Counted from the stretch's first letter, positions 31,225 to 41,934 are shown. The stretch is DNA of 64,000 bases from Lepidostoma basale (GCA_022606425.2 JAHDVF020000449.1:124001-188000); one strand, 5' to 3'. Notes: generated from the letters alone by a model not told the origin. Numbers and translations are program-made.

Positions 31225-31523
31225 TACAGAAAAATTAAGTACGAAAGTTCAAGCTCCAAATATTTAATAGTATCGTTAAAAGCGCACAGATGTGAGACTT
31301 GGAAATCTACCACAGACGTTATTGGAAAACTCCAGGTGTTTATAAATAGTTGCCTTCGCGCAATCTTCTAGATCCTTTGGCCTTAAAAAGTGTCAAATAC
31401 CGTTCTCCGGGCCATGACAAGCGGAAAGCCAATCAGAAAACAAATCGCTCGACGCAAATGGCTTTTGATCGGTTTTCTGTATACCCCTTCGGATAGATGG
31501 TTTGTTAGTTAGTTAGTTAAGAA
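31225..31523 (+). pseudogene. LINE fragment (other group) joined to a group W 3' tail
   Basis: Across frameshifts the plus strand encodes CETWKSTTDVIGKLQVFINS, CLRAIF, then KPIRKQIARRKWLLIG, a post-RT motif of a distinct LINE lineage. It runs into TATACCCCTTCGG and GTTTGTTAGTTAGTTAGTTA, the W terminus. A chimaera formed by template switching, or two insertions, would explain it. Confidence 0.7.
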
Positions 31524-31555
31524 CTAATTGTTGATTGAACTGACCAGGGGGAATG

Positions 31556-32080
31556 CGAGAGGGAGATTCGACGCAGAACCCAAATAGCTTAAACTGCCAT
31601 GACAAAGCTCACCAAGATATGGCATGACCAAAATATTTCCAACATGACCAAGATAAGACTGGTTCAAACCCTTGTTTTCTCCATATTCCTTTATGGTTGC
31701 GAGTCTTGGACTTTGCGAACATCGGAGACGTCCAAAATTCATGCTTTCGAGATGTGATGCTGGCGACGAATGCTGCGTATACCCTAGACGGCAAGAATAA
31801 CAAACCAGTCAATCATTGATCAGCTGAGTATCTAGGCAAGATTCTAGCGGATGTGCTTTCAGAGAGTGTTGAAATATTTTGGATACAGCCCGGAGAGATC
31901 AGGACAACCTTGAAAAGCACATCATCATGGGCAAAGCGGAGGGAAGGCGACCACAAGGACGCCCACCGAACCGCTGGTCCGATCAAATCAGGGATCTGAC
32001 TGGTCTCTCATTAGCTGCAGCCTGGAGACTGACGGGTGATAGGAGCGCATGGCGTGCCATGGTAAATAATTAACAGGATA
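31556..32080 (+). pseudogene. LINE group K fragment
   Basis: Plus reading over indels: GCESWTLRTSETSKIHAFEM, CWRRMLRIP, then frame 31879-32073: LEKHIIMGKAEGRRPQGRPP, NRWSDQIRDLTGLSLAAAWR. Matches the inverted copy at 37201-38006. C-terminal ORF region only. Confidence 0.85.
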
Positions 32081-32639
32081 GACACGACCCTCAATCACGA
32101 GGAAAACGACTGAGAAGAAGTCTGATTTTAATCATATCGTCGAAAAATAACAACTGAAAATAATATTATTATAGAGCGCAGTACACGCGCGCGGGTTCAT
32201 AAATTGAGATAATCACGACTAGGATATTCCCCGAATACTAAGTCACCGATTCCTTTTGTTAGAGACACATTACCAGGATTAAAGCTAACGGAATACTGAA
32301 TAATGAAACGGGGCTCGTGAGCTTGCCGGTATTGTACTAACCTAATGGATTATAAGTTAAATAACACACAATAAACAACGGTTTCATTATTTGTCTGGTC
32401 CTTCATGTCTGGAATACCAATGGGGTAAATTGTTGACTTTGAATTATTCATTATAGAATATTAAATTGATTACATATTACGTCTGGTGATTTTTCAGGAT
32501 CAAGTGTGCACGACATGTTGAAAGTTTCAACCGTTATGGGGGCGATTTTAATAATCGTTTTTAGACGCGTTTTAAGATTCATTAATTTATTGTATCTTAA
32601 ATATCGTGATGTAAAACTCTATATATAACGCGGTCTCCT
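32081..32639. other. unassigned stretch
   Basis: No feature supported. Confidence 0.3.
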
Positions 32640-32862
32640 CGAAGATCGACGTCTTTCATATTAGTGAAGGTACGTTCAGGAGACAAATACTCTCGACTTT
32701 AGAAAGTATCTTGTCTTCCTAATGTCGAACCATCTCTAATGCGTTCCTGGTACTATGTTGTATTTTTATAATATTTTATCTGTACTCAATGCCTTAAACA
32801 TTTTTCTGTTTGTAATGTCTTTTGAGTTAATAAACTGATTTGATTTGATTTGATTTGCTTGA
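32640..32862 (+). mobile_element. group R' LINE 3' UTR, (TTTGA)n tail
   Basis: GAAGGTACGTTCAGGAGACA, AAAGTATCTTGTCTTCCTAA, GTTAATAAACTGATTTGATT repeated. Near-identical to the UTR at 22330-22525 on the other strand. Confidence 0.85.
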
Positions 32863-32947
32863 TATATGTATAAAATTATAAAATTAATGAAAATGTCTAT
32901 TTTATAGTAATTTTATTTAATATTAAAATCGCTTTTCAAAAACTATA

Positions 32948-33165
32948 AGCTTCTTCTTCTTATTGTAGATCTTACGATCTGTTTGTGCAGGATATCAACT
33001 TTCTTCGTTTGATGAAGACGACCAGCCTTCTCTCCTTCTCTTTGGTGGTCGTCCTGGTGGTCGACAGCCCTCTGGAGTCTCGTGCATCACGATATTAGGA
33101 ATCCTCGCTGGATCCATTCTCACGATGTGGTCCCTCCAGAATCGTCTTCTCTACTATGACATTTG
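32948..33165 (-). mobile_element. GAA-tailed LINE 3' end
   Basis: CTTCTTCTTCTT at the left, then GTAGATCTTACGATCTGTTT, GGTCGTCCTGGTGGTCGACA and CACGATGTGGTCCCTCCAGA. Minus strand encodes LEGPHRENGS and CRPPGRPPKRRR-like terminal motifs. Confidence 0.7.
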
Positions 33166-33224
33166 ATGATATATATGGTCATGTGTCATCCCAAGAACCG
33201 TCAAATATGTTAATCATAATTTAA

Positions 33225-33420
33225 TAAAACGATGTTTTTTAATGGCTATTTCCATTTTTGTTTTTTAGGCTGGCTGGCATCGACAGAGTCTGTCGCTGCA
33301 TGCTAGCCTGGCGAAACCGGTCGATGTCGAAATAAAGCCAAAAGTGGAAGTAGTTACTCAAAAACGTCGTTATATTGAGTTATTAATTAAAATGTACTTC
33401 TTTCAAGAGATTTCATAATA
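33225..33420 (+). mobile_element. family E element with a hammerhead-like motif
   Basis: Motif at 33290-33329: GCUAGCCUGGC, GAAA, ACCGGU, GUC, GAUGUCG. Right arm AAAGTGGAAGTAGTTACTCA and CTTTCAAGAGATTTCAT. Core degenerate. Confidence 0.55.
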
Positions 33421-33459
33421 CTAAATTATCTTAAAGATTTTAACAGACATTGCTGCAAA

Positions 33460-33525
33460 CCAATCTTCTTCTTCTTCTTATAGACCTTTGGTCTGTTCCT
33501 GAAATCAGGCTGGCCTCTCTTGGGA
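33460..33525 (-). mobile_element. GAA-tailed LINE 3' end, very short
   Basis: (CTT)n then ATAGACCTTTGGTCTGTTCC and CAGGCTGGCCTCTCTTGGGA, the complement of the end at 53830-54030. Confidence 0.7.
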
Positions 33526-34182
33526 AACCAATCTTAACTTAAAATAATATATATTATACAATTCATTGAATTCATTAAAAATGCTGTTTCTAAATACGAA
33601 ATTGTCACGTGTCCGTTTTTCGTGCGAAGCCATCTTGCCTGTATTCCAGTGGGCTAGATGAAAATAATTGTAGAGCTCGGGTGGCCGATAGTCCCCTGAA
33701 CCGGGTCGTGTTCCCCAGCCATAATCCTCCTCGGGCGGGTCGTGAAGTAGCCGCACCACTTAGAGCTTCCTACGAAATGTCGAATTGATATCGCTCTTAA
33801 GCGGGACCCTAATATCACTGTAATTCCAAGGGAACTCTATCCAACTTCCTGTAGTGTGTATCTAACTATACACGGTGTTCCAAATGATGTGACCACCTAT
33901 AATCATCCTTTATTTTGATAGCGAAAATTTTATACATTTTATTTAAATATATCTGTTGCATATACTTAGGAAATTGAAAATAACTTGGTTTAAACCACAA
34001 GATATTGAAAAAATATATAAAACACAGTTAACAATAGCAATAAATAAAACAAACTTGAAAATTTAGAAATCATCAAGTCGGTGAAATCGGGTGAAAACAT
34101 TATTAATAATCAGATTCCTCCTTTTACCCCTTTCACCTTAAATACTTTGTCTTCATTTAATCTCCCAAGCTCCCATTCTTCT
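33526..34182. other. unassigned stretch
   Basis: An 84-codon minus frame (33505-33759) overlaps the LINE tail; no recognised product. Confidence 0.3.
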
Positions 34183-34606
34183 TACCACCAGTCTCCCCGT
34201 AGGCAGAACAAATAGACTGCCACACTTTTCATTCCTGACATATTTCTCTCGATTTCTCAGAATCATTACGCGGCTGACATTCAATATTTGATTTATTTGG
34301 TTGTATTTCTAGTTCCATTAACATCGTTAACATATATATTTTTTACCATTCTTTCTTCATTCATTCTTTCCATGTCCTTTCATTATTTCTGTTCATAACT
34401 CCATCATTCGCACCGCATTCACTTCTTATATTTTCATTCGACACTCTATCATACACAGAATATCCACACTTCGTCTAAGAGATCTCATGTCTACTGCACT
34501 TACTCTACTTTTATCCTTCTTTTGCCAGTGCTTCCATGCTTCGCTTCCATGCATAAGGGTCGGTACAAGAACACCATTGTGCACTGCCATTTTATTTTTG
34601 TACTTA
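34183..34606 (-). mobile_element. LINE group W fragment
   Basis: CAGTCTCCCCGTAGGCAGAA, CTGACATTCAATATTTGATT, CTCTATCATACACAGAATAT, CATGCATAAGGGTCGGTACA, ACACCATTGTGCACTGCCAT. Two internal deletions. Confidence 0.85.
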
Positions 34607-35085
34607 TATTATTTATTTAAATTATCAATTTTGGAATCACCGAGTATGCCATATATTTGTAAGACGTTTGGATATGTACATATGGCTTAGCACGGCTACT
34701 GAACGCCTGCACGTTTCGGGCCTAAACATTAGCGTGCGCCTATCCACTGTTCATCTACGATTTTATGCGAGTATGTTTAGTTAGTAGAAAGTTTCTTTGC
34801 CTCCTAGTCTTTAAACTCCCGCTCTGCGGATAAACACACAATTATTTTCGAAACTAACTTACGAAAGTATCTTGCCTTTTCAAAGATTGAAGATTGACTG
34901 CTTTCGTTGTGATTTCCGACAAAGCAAACTCGGTAACATTTTTTTTAGTACGCAAACGGCTTGCGCGAAGTTTTTAGATATTTTTAGCACATTTGCTAAC
35001 TAAAGGATTTTACGTTAAAATAATATAATAATAATGTCTCTAACCGTACCCTCAATTACACGTAAGCAGTTACAATATTTCTTAT
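34607..35085. other. unassigned stretch
   Basis: No feature supported. Confidence 0.3.
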
Positions 35086-35365
35086 ATTGAATAGTCGTGC
35101 TTTTTATCTAACAAGATTAAAACTTATTGTATCTTGAACAATGACGTAAAACTTACGCAGATATTAACTAACGGAAACGTCTTTTTTCTAAAAATTGTAT
35201 TATATTATATTTCAATGAAATGACATGTTTCGCCTTAGGCATTACCAAATGTCTTTTTAATACCTTAGTAAGGCATTAAAATGACATTTGAACTTAATGA
35301 ACATATCATTACCATAAATATAAAATAATAAAACTTCTAGAAAACCAGACGTTTTCTTCTATTTT
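35086..35365. mobile_element. family C palindromic element
   Basis: Left: TATTGTATCTTGAACAATGA, AACGTCTTTTTTCTAAAAAT; centre: GACATGTTTCGCCTTAGGCA and an inverted relic; right: AATAAAACTTCTAGAAAACC. Ribozyme-like arms decayed. Confidence 0.75.
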
Positions 35366-35394
35366 CGCCATTGAACAATGTTTAGTTTTTTGTA

Positions 35395-35620
35395 AACAAC
35401 ACTTACTTTATAATTAAAAAAAAATTAAAATACGAACATGTTTTGGACACAGAAGCCCTTCATCTATCATCATCAGTATACACAAAATAAATATTAAAAC
35501 CATTTTTTTTGTATTTATATTTTTTGTACAAAAAAAACAATAATACAGATGAAGGTCTTCTGTGTCCGAAACATGTTTATATTTTAAGTTTAAATTTGAA
35601 TAAAGTTAGTATTAATGTTT
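35395..35620. mobile_element. palindromic ribozyme-like pair (family B relative)
   Basis: Facing motifs at 35433-35475(-), with AAAAC instead of GAAAC, and 35543-35580(+), with CAGAUGA, GGUC/GUCC, GAAA, ACAUGU, GUU. Both have core changes. Arms share CGAACATGTTTTGGACACAG and CTGTGTCCGAAACATGTTTA. Confidence 0.6.
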
Positions 35621-35639
35621 CTTTTTTAATATACTTTGA

Positions 35640-35960
35640 TATTTTAAAACTAAGACTTAATTAAAAAAATATAAATTAAAAATTAAAAACAACCACGTTT
35701 CGGACAAACAATCCCGTCATCAGTGATATTATATAAATATTAATACTCTTATATAAATAAATAAAAATACGATTGTGGTCAGTGCTTGTTTGTCTGAAGC
35801 ATATTTGGTTGTTAATTTTTTTTATTTTTAATAAAGTGTGTGTTGTATACAAAGTATATAAAAACAGAAACATTGAACATCCGCAACACAAAGTTATGGC
35901 GAATATAGAAGAAAAGTTCGTGTTGTTTACAAAAAAAATAAACAGACGTTTTAATTCATT
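35640..35960. mobile_element. family B palindrome
   Basis: Left motif intact (next entry), right motif 35773-35815 decayed. Right flank AAGTGTGTGTTGTATACAAA, then ATGGCGAATATAGAAGAAAA from 35896, as in two other B copies. Confidence 0.65.
35690..35727 (-). ncRNA. hammerhead ribozyme motif, family B (core intact)
   Basis: Minus strand CUGAUGA (35717-35723), GG...CC stem II, GAAA, AC-GUG-GU stem III, UU cleavage pair. Stem I not evident. Confidence 0.5.
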
Positions 35961-36499
35961 TTAAGTACCTACTCCAAGGTTTATCGCTGCAGCCATTTTA
36001 TTTTAATGAATTTGACAAGCGATATTTGAAGTAATCTATTTGCATAGTAAGGTTTAACCATAGTTTGGCAATGCATATTCTAGCGCGTGCCAATACAGGA
36101 AGCACCTCATTTAGCCGTCTTTATTACTTTGTGTACAATGTTCGACACTTGTGAATAGATTCTTGGCCGCTCTTACAAGCCGTGCGGACTAATTCGCTCA
36201 AGTTTCCCTGATATCCATCTTAAGTAACGACCCTCCGAGTCGGTCCGGAGCGGGACCATAACTCGCCTTCGCTAACGGAACACGCCACTGCCTATTCTCG
36301 ATGTCTGCGTTCTCGTACTCCGCAAGTACCGCGCCCAATTAGGGCCGCTCCGGGTAACATTAGACCACTTTTTAATTTAATCATTAAAAATAATTTATAT
36401 ATTTATTTATTATTATTTTAAAATGTATATTTTCTAAAATTTTCGTTGTATTATAAATAACACAATTCGTCTTGCTACGGCATCATTAATAACAGGACC
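35961..36499. other. unique stretch, GC-richer at 36130-36350
   Basis: No repeat or frame recognised. Confidence 0.35.
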
Positions 36500-36880
36500 T
36501 GAATGCCAGACAGTCTACATTGCGATCAGCTAAGTCTTCTGCGATCGGTAGATTGACTGTGCCAAAACGCTGTCCAAGCACAAACTTTGGCGACCGAGCC
36601 TTCGCGGTAGCCGACCATTCAGCCTGGAACAATCTTCCAGCAGACCTTAAGTGTATAGATAATCTGTCAGAGTTTAGATCGAGACTCAAAACGCACCTTT
36701 TTAAATTATCGTTTCCTGATAGGAAGGGCTGATCTACTACGTCAGGTGCAGCCCTCATACTAAAATATGTTTATTTTTATTTTTTTTATTTAGTTCATAA
36801 AACGGAGCATTTTCAACAGCGCCCTTGAGATGAGTAATTCATAAAAATGGCGCTCTATAAATTATCCCATTTCTTATTAT
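36500..36880 (+). pseudogene. CR1/L2-like LINE, terminal coding part and 3' UTR
   Basis: Frame 36520-36732: AKSSAIGRLTVPKRCPSTNF, GDRAFAVADHSAWNNLPADL, RSRLKTHLFKL. 3' UTR CAGCGCCCTTGAGATGAGTA, ending TTCTTATTATTAGT. Same family as 25905-26438. Confidence 0.9.
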
Positions 36881-36889
36881 TAGTATAGA

Positions 36890-37200
36890 TGTACCCAGCC
36901 ACGCGTCGCTGTGGCTCAGTTTGGTAAAAATTGAAAATGGTCCCAAATGTTGATTCAATGTTCCCCACACTCAAGACCAATCTCGTCCCATTCGGTGACG
37001 TACCCAGGTCCAAACGCCCCCCACCCAAGGCCACTCCTTGTCACCGTTCTTTGTTCTCCACCCAAGACCTCGGTTTCTGTCCATGGCCAGTCTGGAACTT
37101 TCGAGAAGACGATATCCAAAGTAAAAACACCCGCGTTTTCGAATGCAACGTTGTGTCAAAATTTCAAAGCAATCATTAAATAACAAAATTTCAAATTATT
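36890..37200 (+). repeat. repeat with YPGP..PHPRPL-type block
   Basis: Starts with the hairpin-forming GCCACGCGTCGCTGTGGC, then CCCACCCAAGGCCACTCC, as at 3480-3600. It matches a common lepidopteran-type repeat from memory only. Confidence 0.55.
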
Positions 37201-38006
37201 CTAAAGGAATAAAACGACTGCTTTGAAAAGATAGCACATCCGCGAGAGTCTTGCCTTTATCCCCAGCTGATCAATGATTGACTTTTTTTTTTTAAAGGAA
37301 CATAGAAGTTCCCGCCACATACCCGAGGGTGTTATAGGGCGTAGCGGCGCCTTTTTATCAGCCTCGCTCGTACACTCCCTGGGCGTGTCCCCGGTCCATC
37401 CGGGACTTACATTTAAAGACGGCAACAACAAGGGGGTGCCAGACCACATTTAATCTACTCCATCCTACTTCTATGCTCCGCTGTACTTTATTGAATAAAT
37501 AAACATAATATATAATACATGATCATTTTAGGAACATTATATAAAAGATAAAAAGAATGATACACCACAGGAATATATAGCGGGAAGAACAGAAGAGGCA
37601 GAGGAGACAAATGCGGGATGGGAAAAAAAAAGTGTGGCGTACAATTTTTGGCATGTAGGACAAAGGACGAGGTTTAGGAAGCATTTCATAATATTAAATA
37701 AATAAATATGATCGACTGGATTGACTGGTTTGTTCTTCTTGCCGTCCAGGGTATACGCAGCATTCGTCGCCAGCACCACATCTCAAAAGCATCAATTTTG
37801 GACCTCTCCGATGTTAGCACAGTCCAAGACTCGCAACCATAACGGAATAAGGAGAAAACAAGGGTTTGAACCAGTCTCATCTTGGCTTTGTTGGAGATAT
37901 TTTTGTCTTTCCATATCTTGGTGAGCTTTGTCTTGGCAGCCATTTGGGTTCTGCGTCGAATCTCCCTCTTGATATAAAATAAATAAATAAATAATGTTTT
38001 GTCCAA
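37201..38006 (-). pseudogene. LINE group K fragment split by a poly(A)-tailed insertion
   Basis: Minus parts: 38006-37735 (KMRLVQTLVFSLFRYGCESW, MWCWRRMLRIPWTARRTNQS) and 37281-37201 (complement of AGACTCTCGCGGATGTGCT, near DQLGIKARLSRMC). The break is flanked by GATTGACT on each side, a target duplication. Post-catalytic region only. Confidence 0.85.
37282..37720 (-). mobile_element. poly(A)-tailed retroelement 3' end inserted in the K copy
   Basis: Plus strand begins with T12 after the target duplication, so the insert is minus-strand with a poly(A) tail. The minus frame 37449-37290 reads SPGWTGDTPRECTSEADKKA and PLRPITPSGMWREL and runs to the poly(A). Family not recognised with confidence. 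Confidence 0.65.
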
Positions 38007-38447
38007 TGTTCTCCATAGATAACCAATGTTGCCCGAAATTTCTTACCGCATGTGTGTATTTATCTTCCTTCCTGACCACACGTATGGGTATTTATGTGTG
38101 TGTTAATACAATTAAGTAGGGTGTTGGGTTTCAAATTATCCGACAATCGTAGTTTCAATTTGATACGCAAGATAAACGGTTATTAGAAATAATTTACGAT
38201 ATTTTAAAGGATGTTCTTATTTAAGGAGGGGTTGTAATACAATAATAAATAATTCTAACCAATCATAAAGAGTGTCTCTGTTTATATGAAGAAGTAATAA
38301 TAATAATTAAAAATATCAGCAGAAAAAAAAAATTCAGTTGTTTTCGTAAATAATTATTGATTATTTACATTTTTTTGGTTATTATTTATGAGGACTACAT
38401 TCCGGAAGATATGGTTTAAAAAAAAAACAACGATGGATTTGGCCTCC
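38007..38447. other. unassigned stretch
   Basis: No feature supported. Confidence 0.3.
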
Positions 38448-38652
38448 TCTAATATAGTCCTTCCATCGTTTCCAAGGATGTCCTGAACAGACATGTCGGA
38501 ATAACATAGAGGTTCGCAAACCATCACACCGCGTCTCCCGCGGGGCGAAAAGAGATAGATGGAGTGCCGCATCGGTTAAAGTGTGACAGTCCATTCTTTC
38601 TGCCTACCCTTTCGGGTAGACGGCGTGATGGTTAGTTAGTTAGTTAGTTTGT
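38448..38652 (+). mobile_element. group R scrap followed by an SW element
   Basis: 38448-38513 matches the group R end (TGAACAGACATGTCGGAATA). 38517-38652 is the best SW copy: CATCACACCGCGTCTCCCGC, GGAGTGCCGCATCGGTTAAA, CAGTCCATTCTTTCTGCCTA, GGCGTGATGGTTAGTTAGTT. Confidence 0.75.
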
Positions 38653-38740
38653 GATATTATAATAGTGTTTTAAATTTTACAGTAATAATGTTGAAGTATC
38701 ATAGTGTTTCGGCCAAATCAATGGACTATGTACTTCTAAT
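38653..38740 (+). mobile_element. family A 3' flank
   Basis: TAATGTTGAAGTATCATAGT and GTTTCGGCCAAATCAATGGA, as after the A copies at 43880 and 49130. The ribozyme itself is missing. Confidence 0.6.
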
Positions 38741-38879
38741 ATTACACTTATCGAAAACATGATTTTGGCTTGTGTTAATTTAGAAATACTAGTCCGAGAC
38801 GTATTTATATATATATTTTTTTTAATGTATACAAATACTTGTAGACAAATACTGGAGTTTACCCATTACGGGTTAATCA

Positions 38880-39178
38880 TTAAGAATTAATCTGCTTAAT
38901 GCTTACATCTAGTCTCAATAGATGGCGCTAGTGTAAATTGAACTAAAATATGTGAAATGTTTCTCAACATACGAGAAGCATACATATATTATATACAACT
39001 ATCAAGAAATAATTGTCAGACATGGTGTTCGTAAGAAGGGCGCAATGGGGAATGTTGTATTACATAAAGCGATCGCTTAACCCAACCAATGACAGGTCAT
39101 AAGTCCTGTAAACGCCTCGACCACCATATTCTGTTTCCAAATAATTTACATCTTCGTCTCTATTGAGATACAATTAAT
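38880..39178 (+). repeat. repeat H, third copy
   Basis: CTGCTTAATGCTTACATCTA, GATGGCGCTAGTGTAAATTG, CAATGGGGAATGTTGTATTA, TTTACATCTTCGTCTCTATT. Confidence 0.85.
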
Positions 39179-39796
39179 GTATATTTTATTGTTTCAACCA
39201 TTCTCAAAACTCTTGTTATGCATTGAAAGCATTTGTTTGACAATAAACAAAGGACACTCGAAAGGAACTGTGGATAATTAATAGTTGAACACTTTTTCAA
39301 TGTAGTTCTTGTCTAGTTTATTCCCCGCCAAGTTCTGAACAAATAGTGCCGTCCGGGCACACTTTCATGCCGCCTGCTTTAGTGATTCTTCGTCCGTGGC
39401 TTGCGGAGGCCTGTTTGTTTTGCTTTTCAAGTTCCATCGGTCATCTATTATCATCTCCTCGTCTGGGAACTTTAAAACAAATAGAAGAGCCGTGCGTATT
39501 AACCCCGTACATGGGAACCATTTCGGTAATTTGTCTCGATAATAATAGTGCATTACTATAAGTGTAACAGAAAATTGTACAGTCTAGCACGGAGGTGGGT
39601 CATCTATAATAACTAAATACGCGTTTCGTTTAAATTCGTTTCCACTTTTTTCACAAGCGGCTTAAATCACCTCGAATTCCTTCACATTTTAAAATTCTAA
39701 TATTTTTTTCGAATTTTAAGCGTACTTGCGCACTGACGCTAAACATCTATAATAATATTAAATTATTGAAACCCCAATTAAATTATTAATAACTTT
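39179..39796. other. unassigned stretch
   Basis: A 71-codon frame at 39346-39561 has no recognised motif. Confidence 0.3.
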
Positions 39797-39893
39797 CTAA
39801 CTAACCATCACGCCGTCTCTCCGAAGAGGTAGGCAGAAAGAATGGACTGCCACACTTTTCTTTCCTGACATATTTCTCTCGTTTCCTCAACAC

Positions 39894-40890
39894 GACGACC
39901 TTCGTGGCAGAGTGGTTACAAGCTCTGACTTCCATGCCGAAGGTCCTGGGTTCGATTCCCGGCGATGGCAGTGTGCAAGGTATGTGTCACACTGTCTTTG
40001 GTCTGGTGTAGAATTCACATGACAATAAAATGGATGCAAGTCAAATGACTTAATGATGAATGTCGGAAAGTCAAAGGTGATGGTTTTCGAAATGGAAGAG
40101 CAAATGACAGTTTGTAATAAAAGTGTGAACGAAGAGAACTTGGAACAGGTGAGGGAATTTGTGTATTTAGGTAGCATGTTCACAGCAGATGCCCGAACGG
40201 ATAGTGACGTCGAAAGAAGGGTTGGTGCGGGTAACAAAATGAATGGAGCTTTAAAAATAGTTATTGGAAACAAGAATTTATCAATGAAAGCGAAAACGGC
40301 CGTTCACAATGGAGTTCTGGTCCCAACCCTAATGTATGGAAGCGAAGCATGGAACTGGCAGAAGAAGGATGAGAGTAGAATAAATGCGATAGAGATAGAC
40401 AGAATCTCAAATGCTGATATAAGAAAGGAATGTAGAGCGGAAGAAGGTATTATGAACAAAATTATGAAAGGATCGTTGCGTTGGTTCGGACATATGGAAC
40501 GCATGGATGGAGAAAGAATGGTAAAGAAAGTATACGTTAATGATGTAAATGGGGTACGAAGTCGAGGCAGACCGAGGAAAACATGGCATGACCAAATTAA
40601 TCAAATTTTAAAGATTGGTCATGTTAGAAGTCGGAGAAATCGACGAGCGTGTATGACTCGTATGAATGTGGAGGAAGCTAGAGAGGTTTGCCAGGATAGA
40701 GTAGTGTGGCGGTCCATTCTCTCTGCCTACCCCTGCGGGGAAACGGCGTGATGGTTCGTTTGTTTGTTGTATAAAATGGAGATAGTTTGGCTACCTATCA
40801 CATGTCACGAGAATCAATATAATAGCTAAAAAATAAAAATTTGTATACAGTAATTGGGTCCAAACGACCTGTTGTGTACATAAAAAAAAA
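39894..40890 (+). mobile_element. tRNA-derived SINE, type II, interrupted by a group W copy
   Basis: Head with A box TGGCAGAGTGG, B box GGTTCGATTCC up to ATAAAATGGA (40025-40034). It resumes at a second ATAAAATGGA (40771-40780), then CACGAGAATCAATATAATAG, the type II end and A10. Confidence 0.9.
40035..40770 (+). pseudogene. LINE group W copy with a 232-codon open frame
   Basis: Frame 40053-40751 is the longest in the window. In order: MMNVGKSKVMVFEMEEQM (the stretch after the catalytic RT motif), EFVYLGSMFTADARTDSDVE, RVGAGNKMNGALKIVIGNKN, VLVPTLMYGSEAWNWQKKDE, LRWFGHMERMDGERMVKKVY, GRPRKTWHDQINQILKIGHV, ILSAYPCGETA. Compared with other W copies it lacks about 12 codons after SRINA (the RSLRRM block) and one Cys codon in TRCMN, both in frame. 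Flanked by the 10-bp duplication ATAAAATGGA. 5'-truncated, so no enzyme. Confidence 0.93.
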
Positions 40891-40903
40891 ACATTCATAC
40901 ATC

Positions 40904-41454
40904 TAGTACTCATTTTATTGTGAAAAAAACCTTTTTTCTTTATTAATTAACTCACTTTGGACGTGAAATGTTACTTTTTAATTGTGTGTAACGCTTTTCC
41001 GCGAAGGTTTTGTTATTTACGTAGAGTCCCATCGCGAGTATTAAGAGGGGTAGGAGTAATATCACCATCGCCGAGGCGTTGTCCCTCCCGTGTCGGCGAG
41101 TGTATTCCGCGCTGCAGTTTGTCCAGCACTCCACCGCCGGCGCTCCGTAATTGCTGTTGTAACTTACGTCTCGGCTCAATCCCCCCTTTCCCCGGGCGAC
41201 GCGCCCCCAACGCCCGCCAGCGTCTTGCCTTTTTTCCTACTTCACTAATTCGAGCTTTTTAACACATTGTCTGCGGGCGGATACGAGTGATGAATACAAC
41301 ACGCATTTGTATTCTTATAAGATGGATTAGACAGGAGGGACTGATATGGTCATATCCAAAGAATGGTCAGCACCAGACTCCCCTACATAATCAGCCTCAT
41401 TTCATTACATAATCAGCCTCACGAGACTTGTCCTCGTGGAATACCTCCTAAAAG
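40904..41454. other. unique; GC-rich island at 41000-41290
   Basis: Frames of 101, 75 and 65 codons overlap on both strands with no recognised domain. Confidence 0.35.
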
Positions 41455-41550
41455 ATGGAAGTGGCCGCCTTTCAGTATTTAATTAATTTGATCATGCCAT
41501 GCTTTCCTTAATCTTACACGGCTTCTCTTTCCAATCACACTCCTTGTATG
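41455..41550 (-). mobile_element. LINE group W fragment
   Basis: GGCCGCCTTTCAGTATTTAA, TTGATCATGCCATGCTTTCC, TCCAATCACACTCCTTGTAT. Confidence 0.7.
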
Positions 41551-41775
41551 TCCGTTAGACCCAAGGAGTTGAAGTCGAGAGCTCAGGATATGGTCACCTG
41601 GAGAAACTTTTTGGAGGCAGCCAAGGTCCACCCAGGGCTTTACAGCCAGAGAGATGAAATCCCCTACGGACACCACTCACCTGGAAGAGAGCCTAAAAGA
41701 TGGAGGGACAGCTGGACCTCATCATCCGACGAGACATGATTTCTGTGTCACAGATCGTCGTCTATTAAAAGAAGA
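41550..41775 (+). mobile_element. GAA-tailed LINE 3' end
   Basis: WRNFLEAAKVHPGLY and RRWRDSWTSSSDE-like motifs in the 41548-41739 frame, then TTTCTGTGTCACAGATCGTC and AAAAGAAGAATAA. Internally rearranged. Confidence 0.7.
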
Positions 41776-41934
41776 ATAATAATTGAATCTGGATAAATGA
41801 AGAAAATTAATCGACTTACATAGATATCGTAAGAAATCGCGAAGGAATGGTTTCTTCCACGCCGTTTGAACTGATTTTTTTAACGTTAAAATTCACAGAT
41901 GCTCCGGGGTTATTTTCCAAAGTAGCAGTTTTAA

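Larger units (their letters stand above)
39797..40903 (-). mobile_element. outer LINE group W host of a three-layer nest
   Basis: W 3' end on the minus strand at 39797-39893 (CATCACGCCGTCTCTCCGAA...TCCTCAACA) resumes for a few bases at 40891-40903 (CATTCATACATC) after the SINE tail. Confidence 0.75.
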
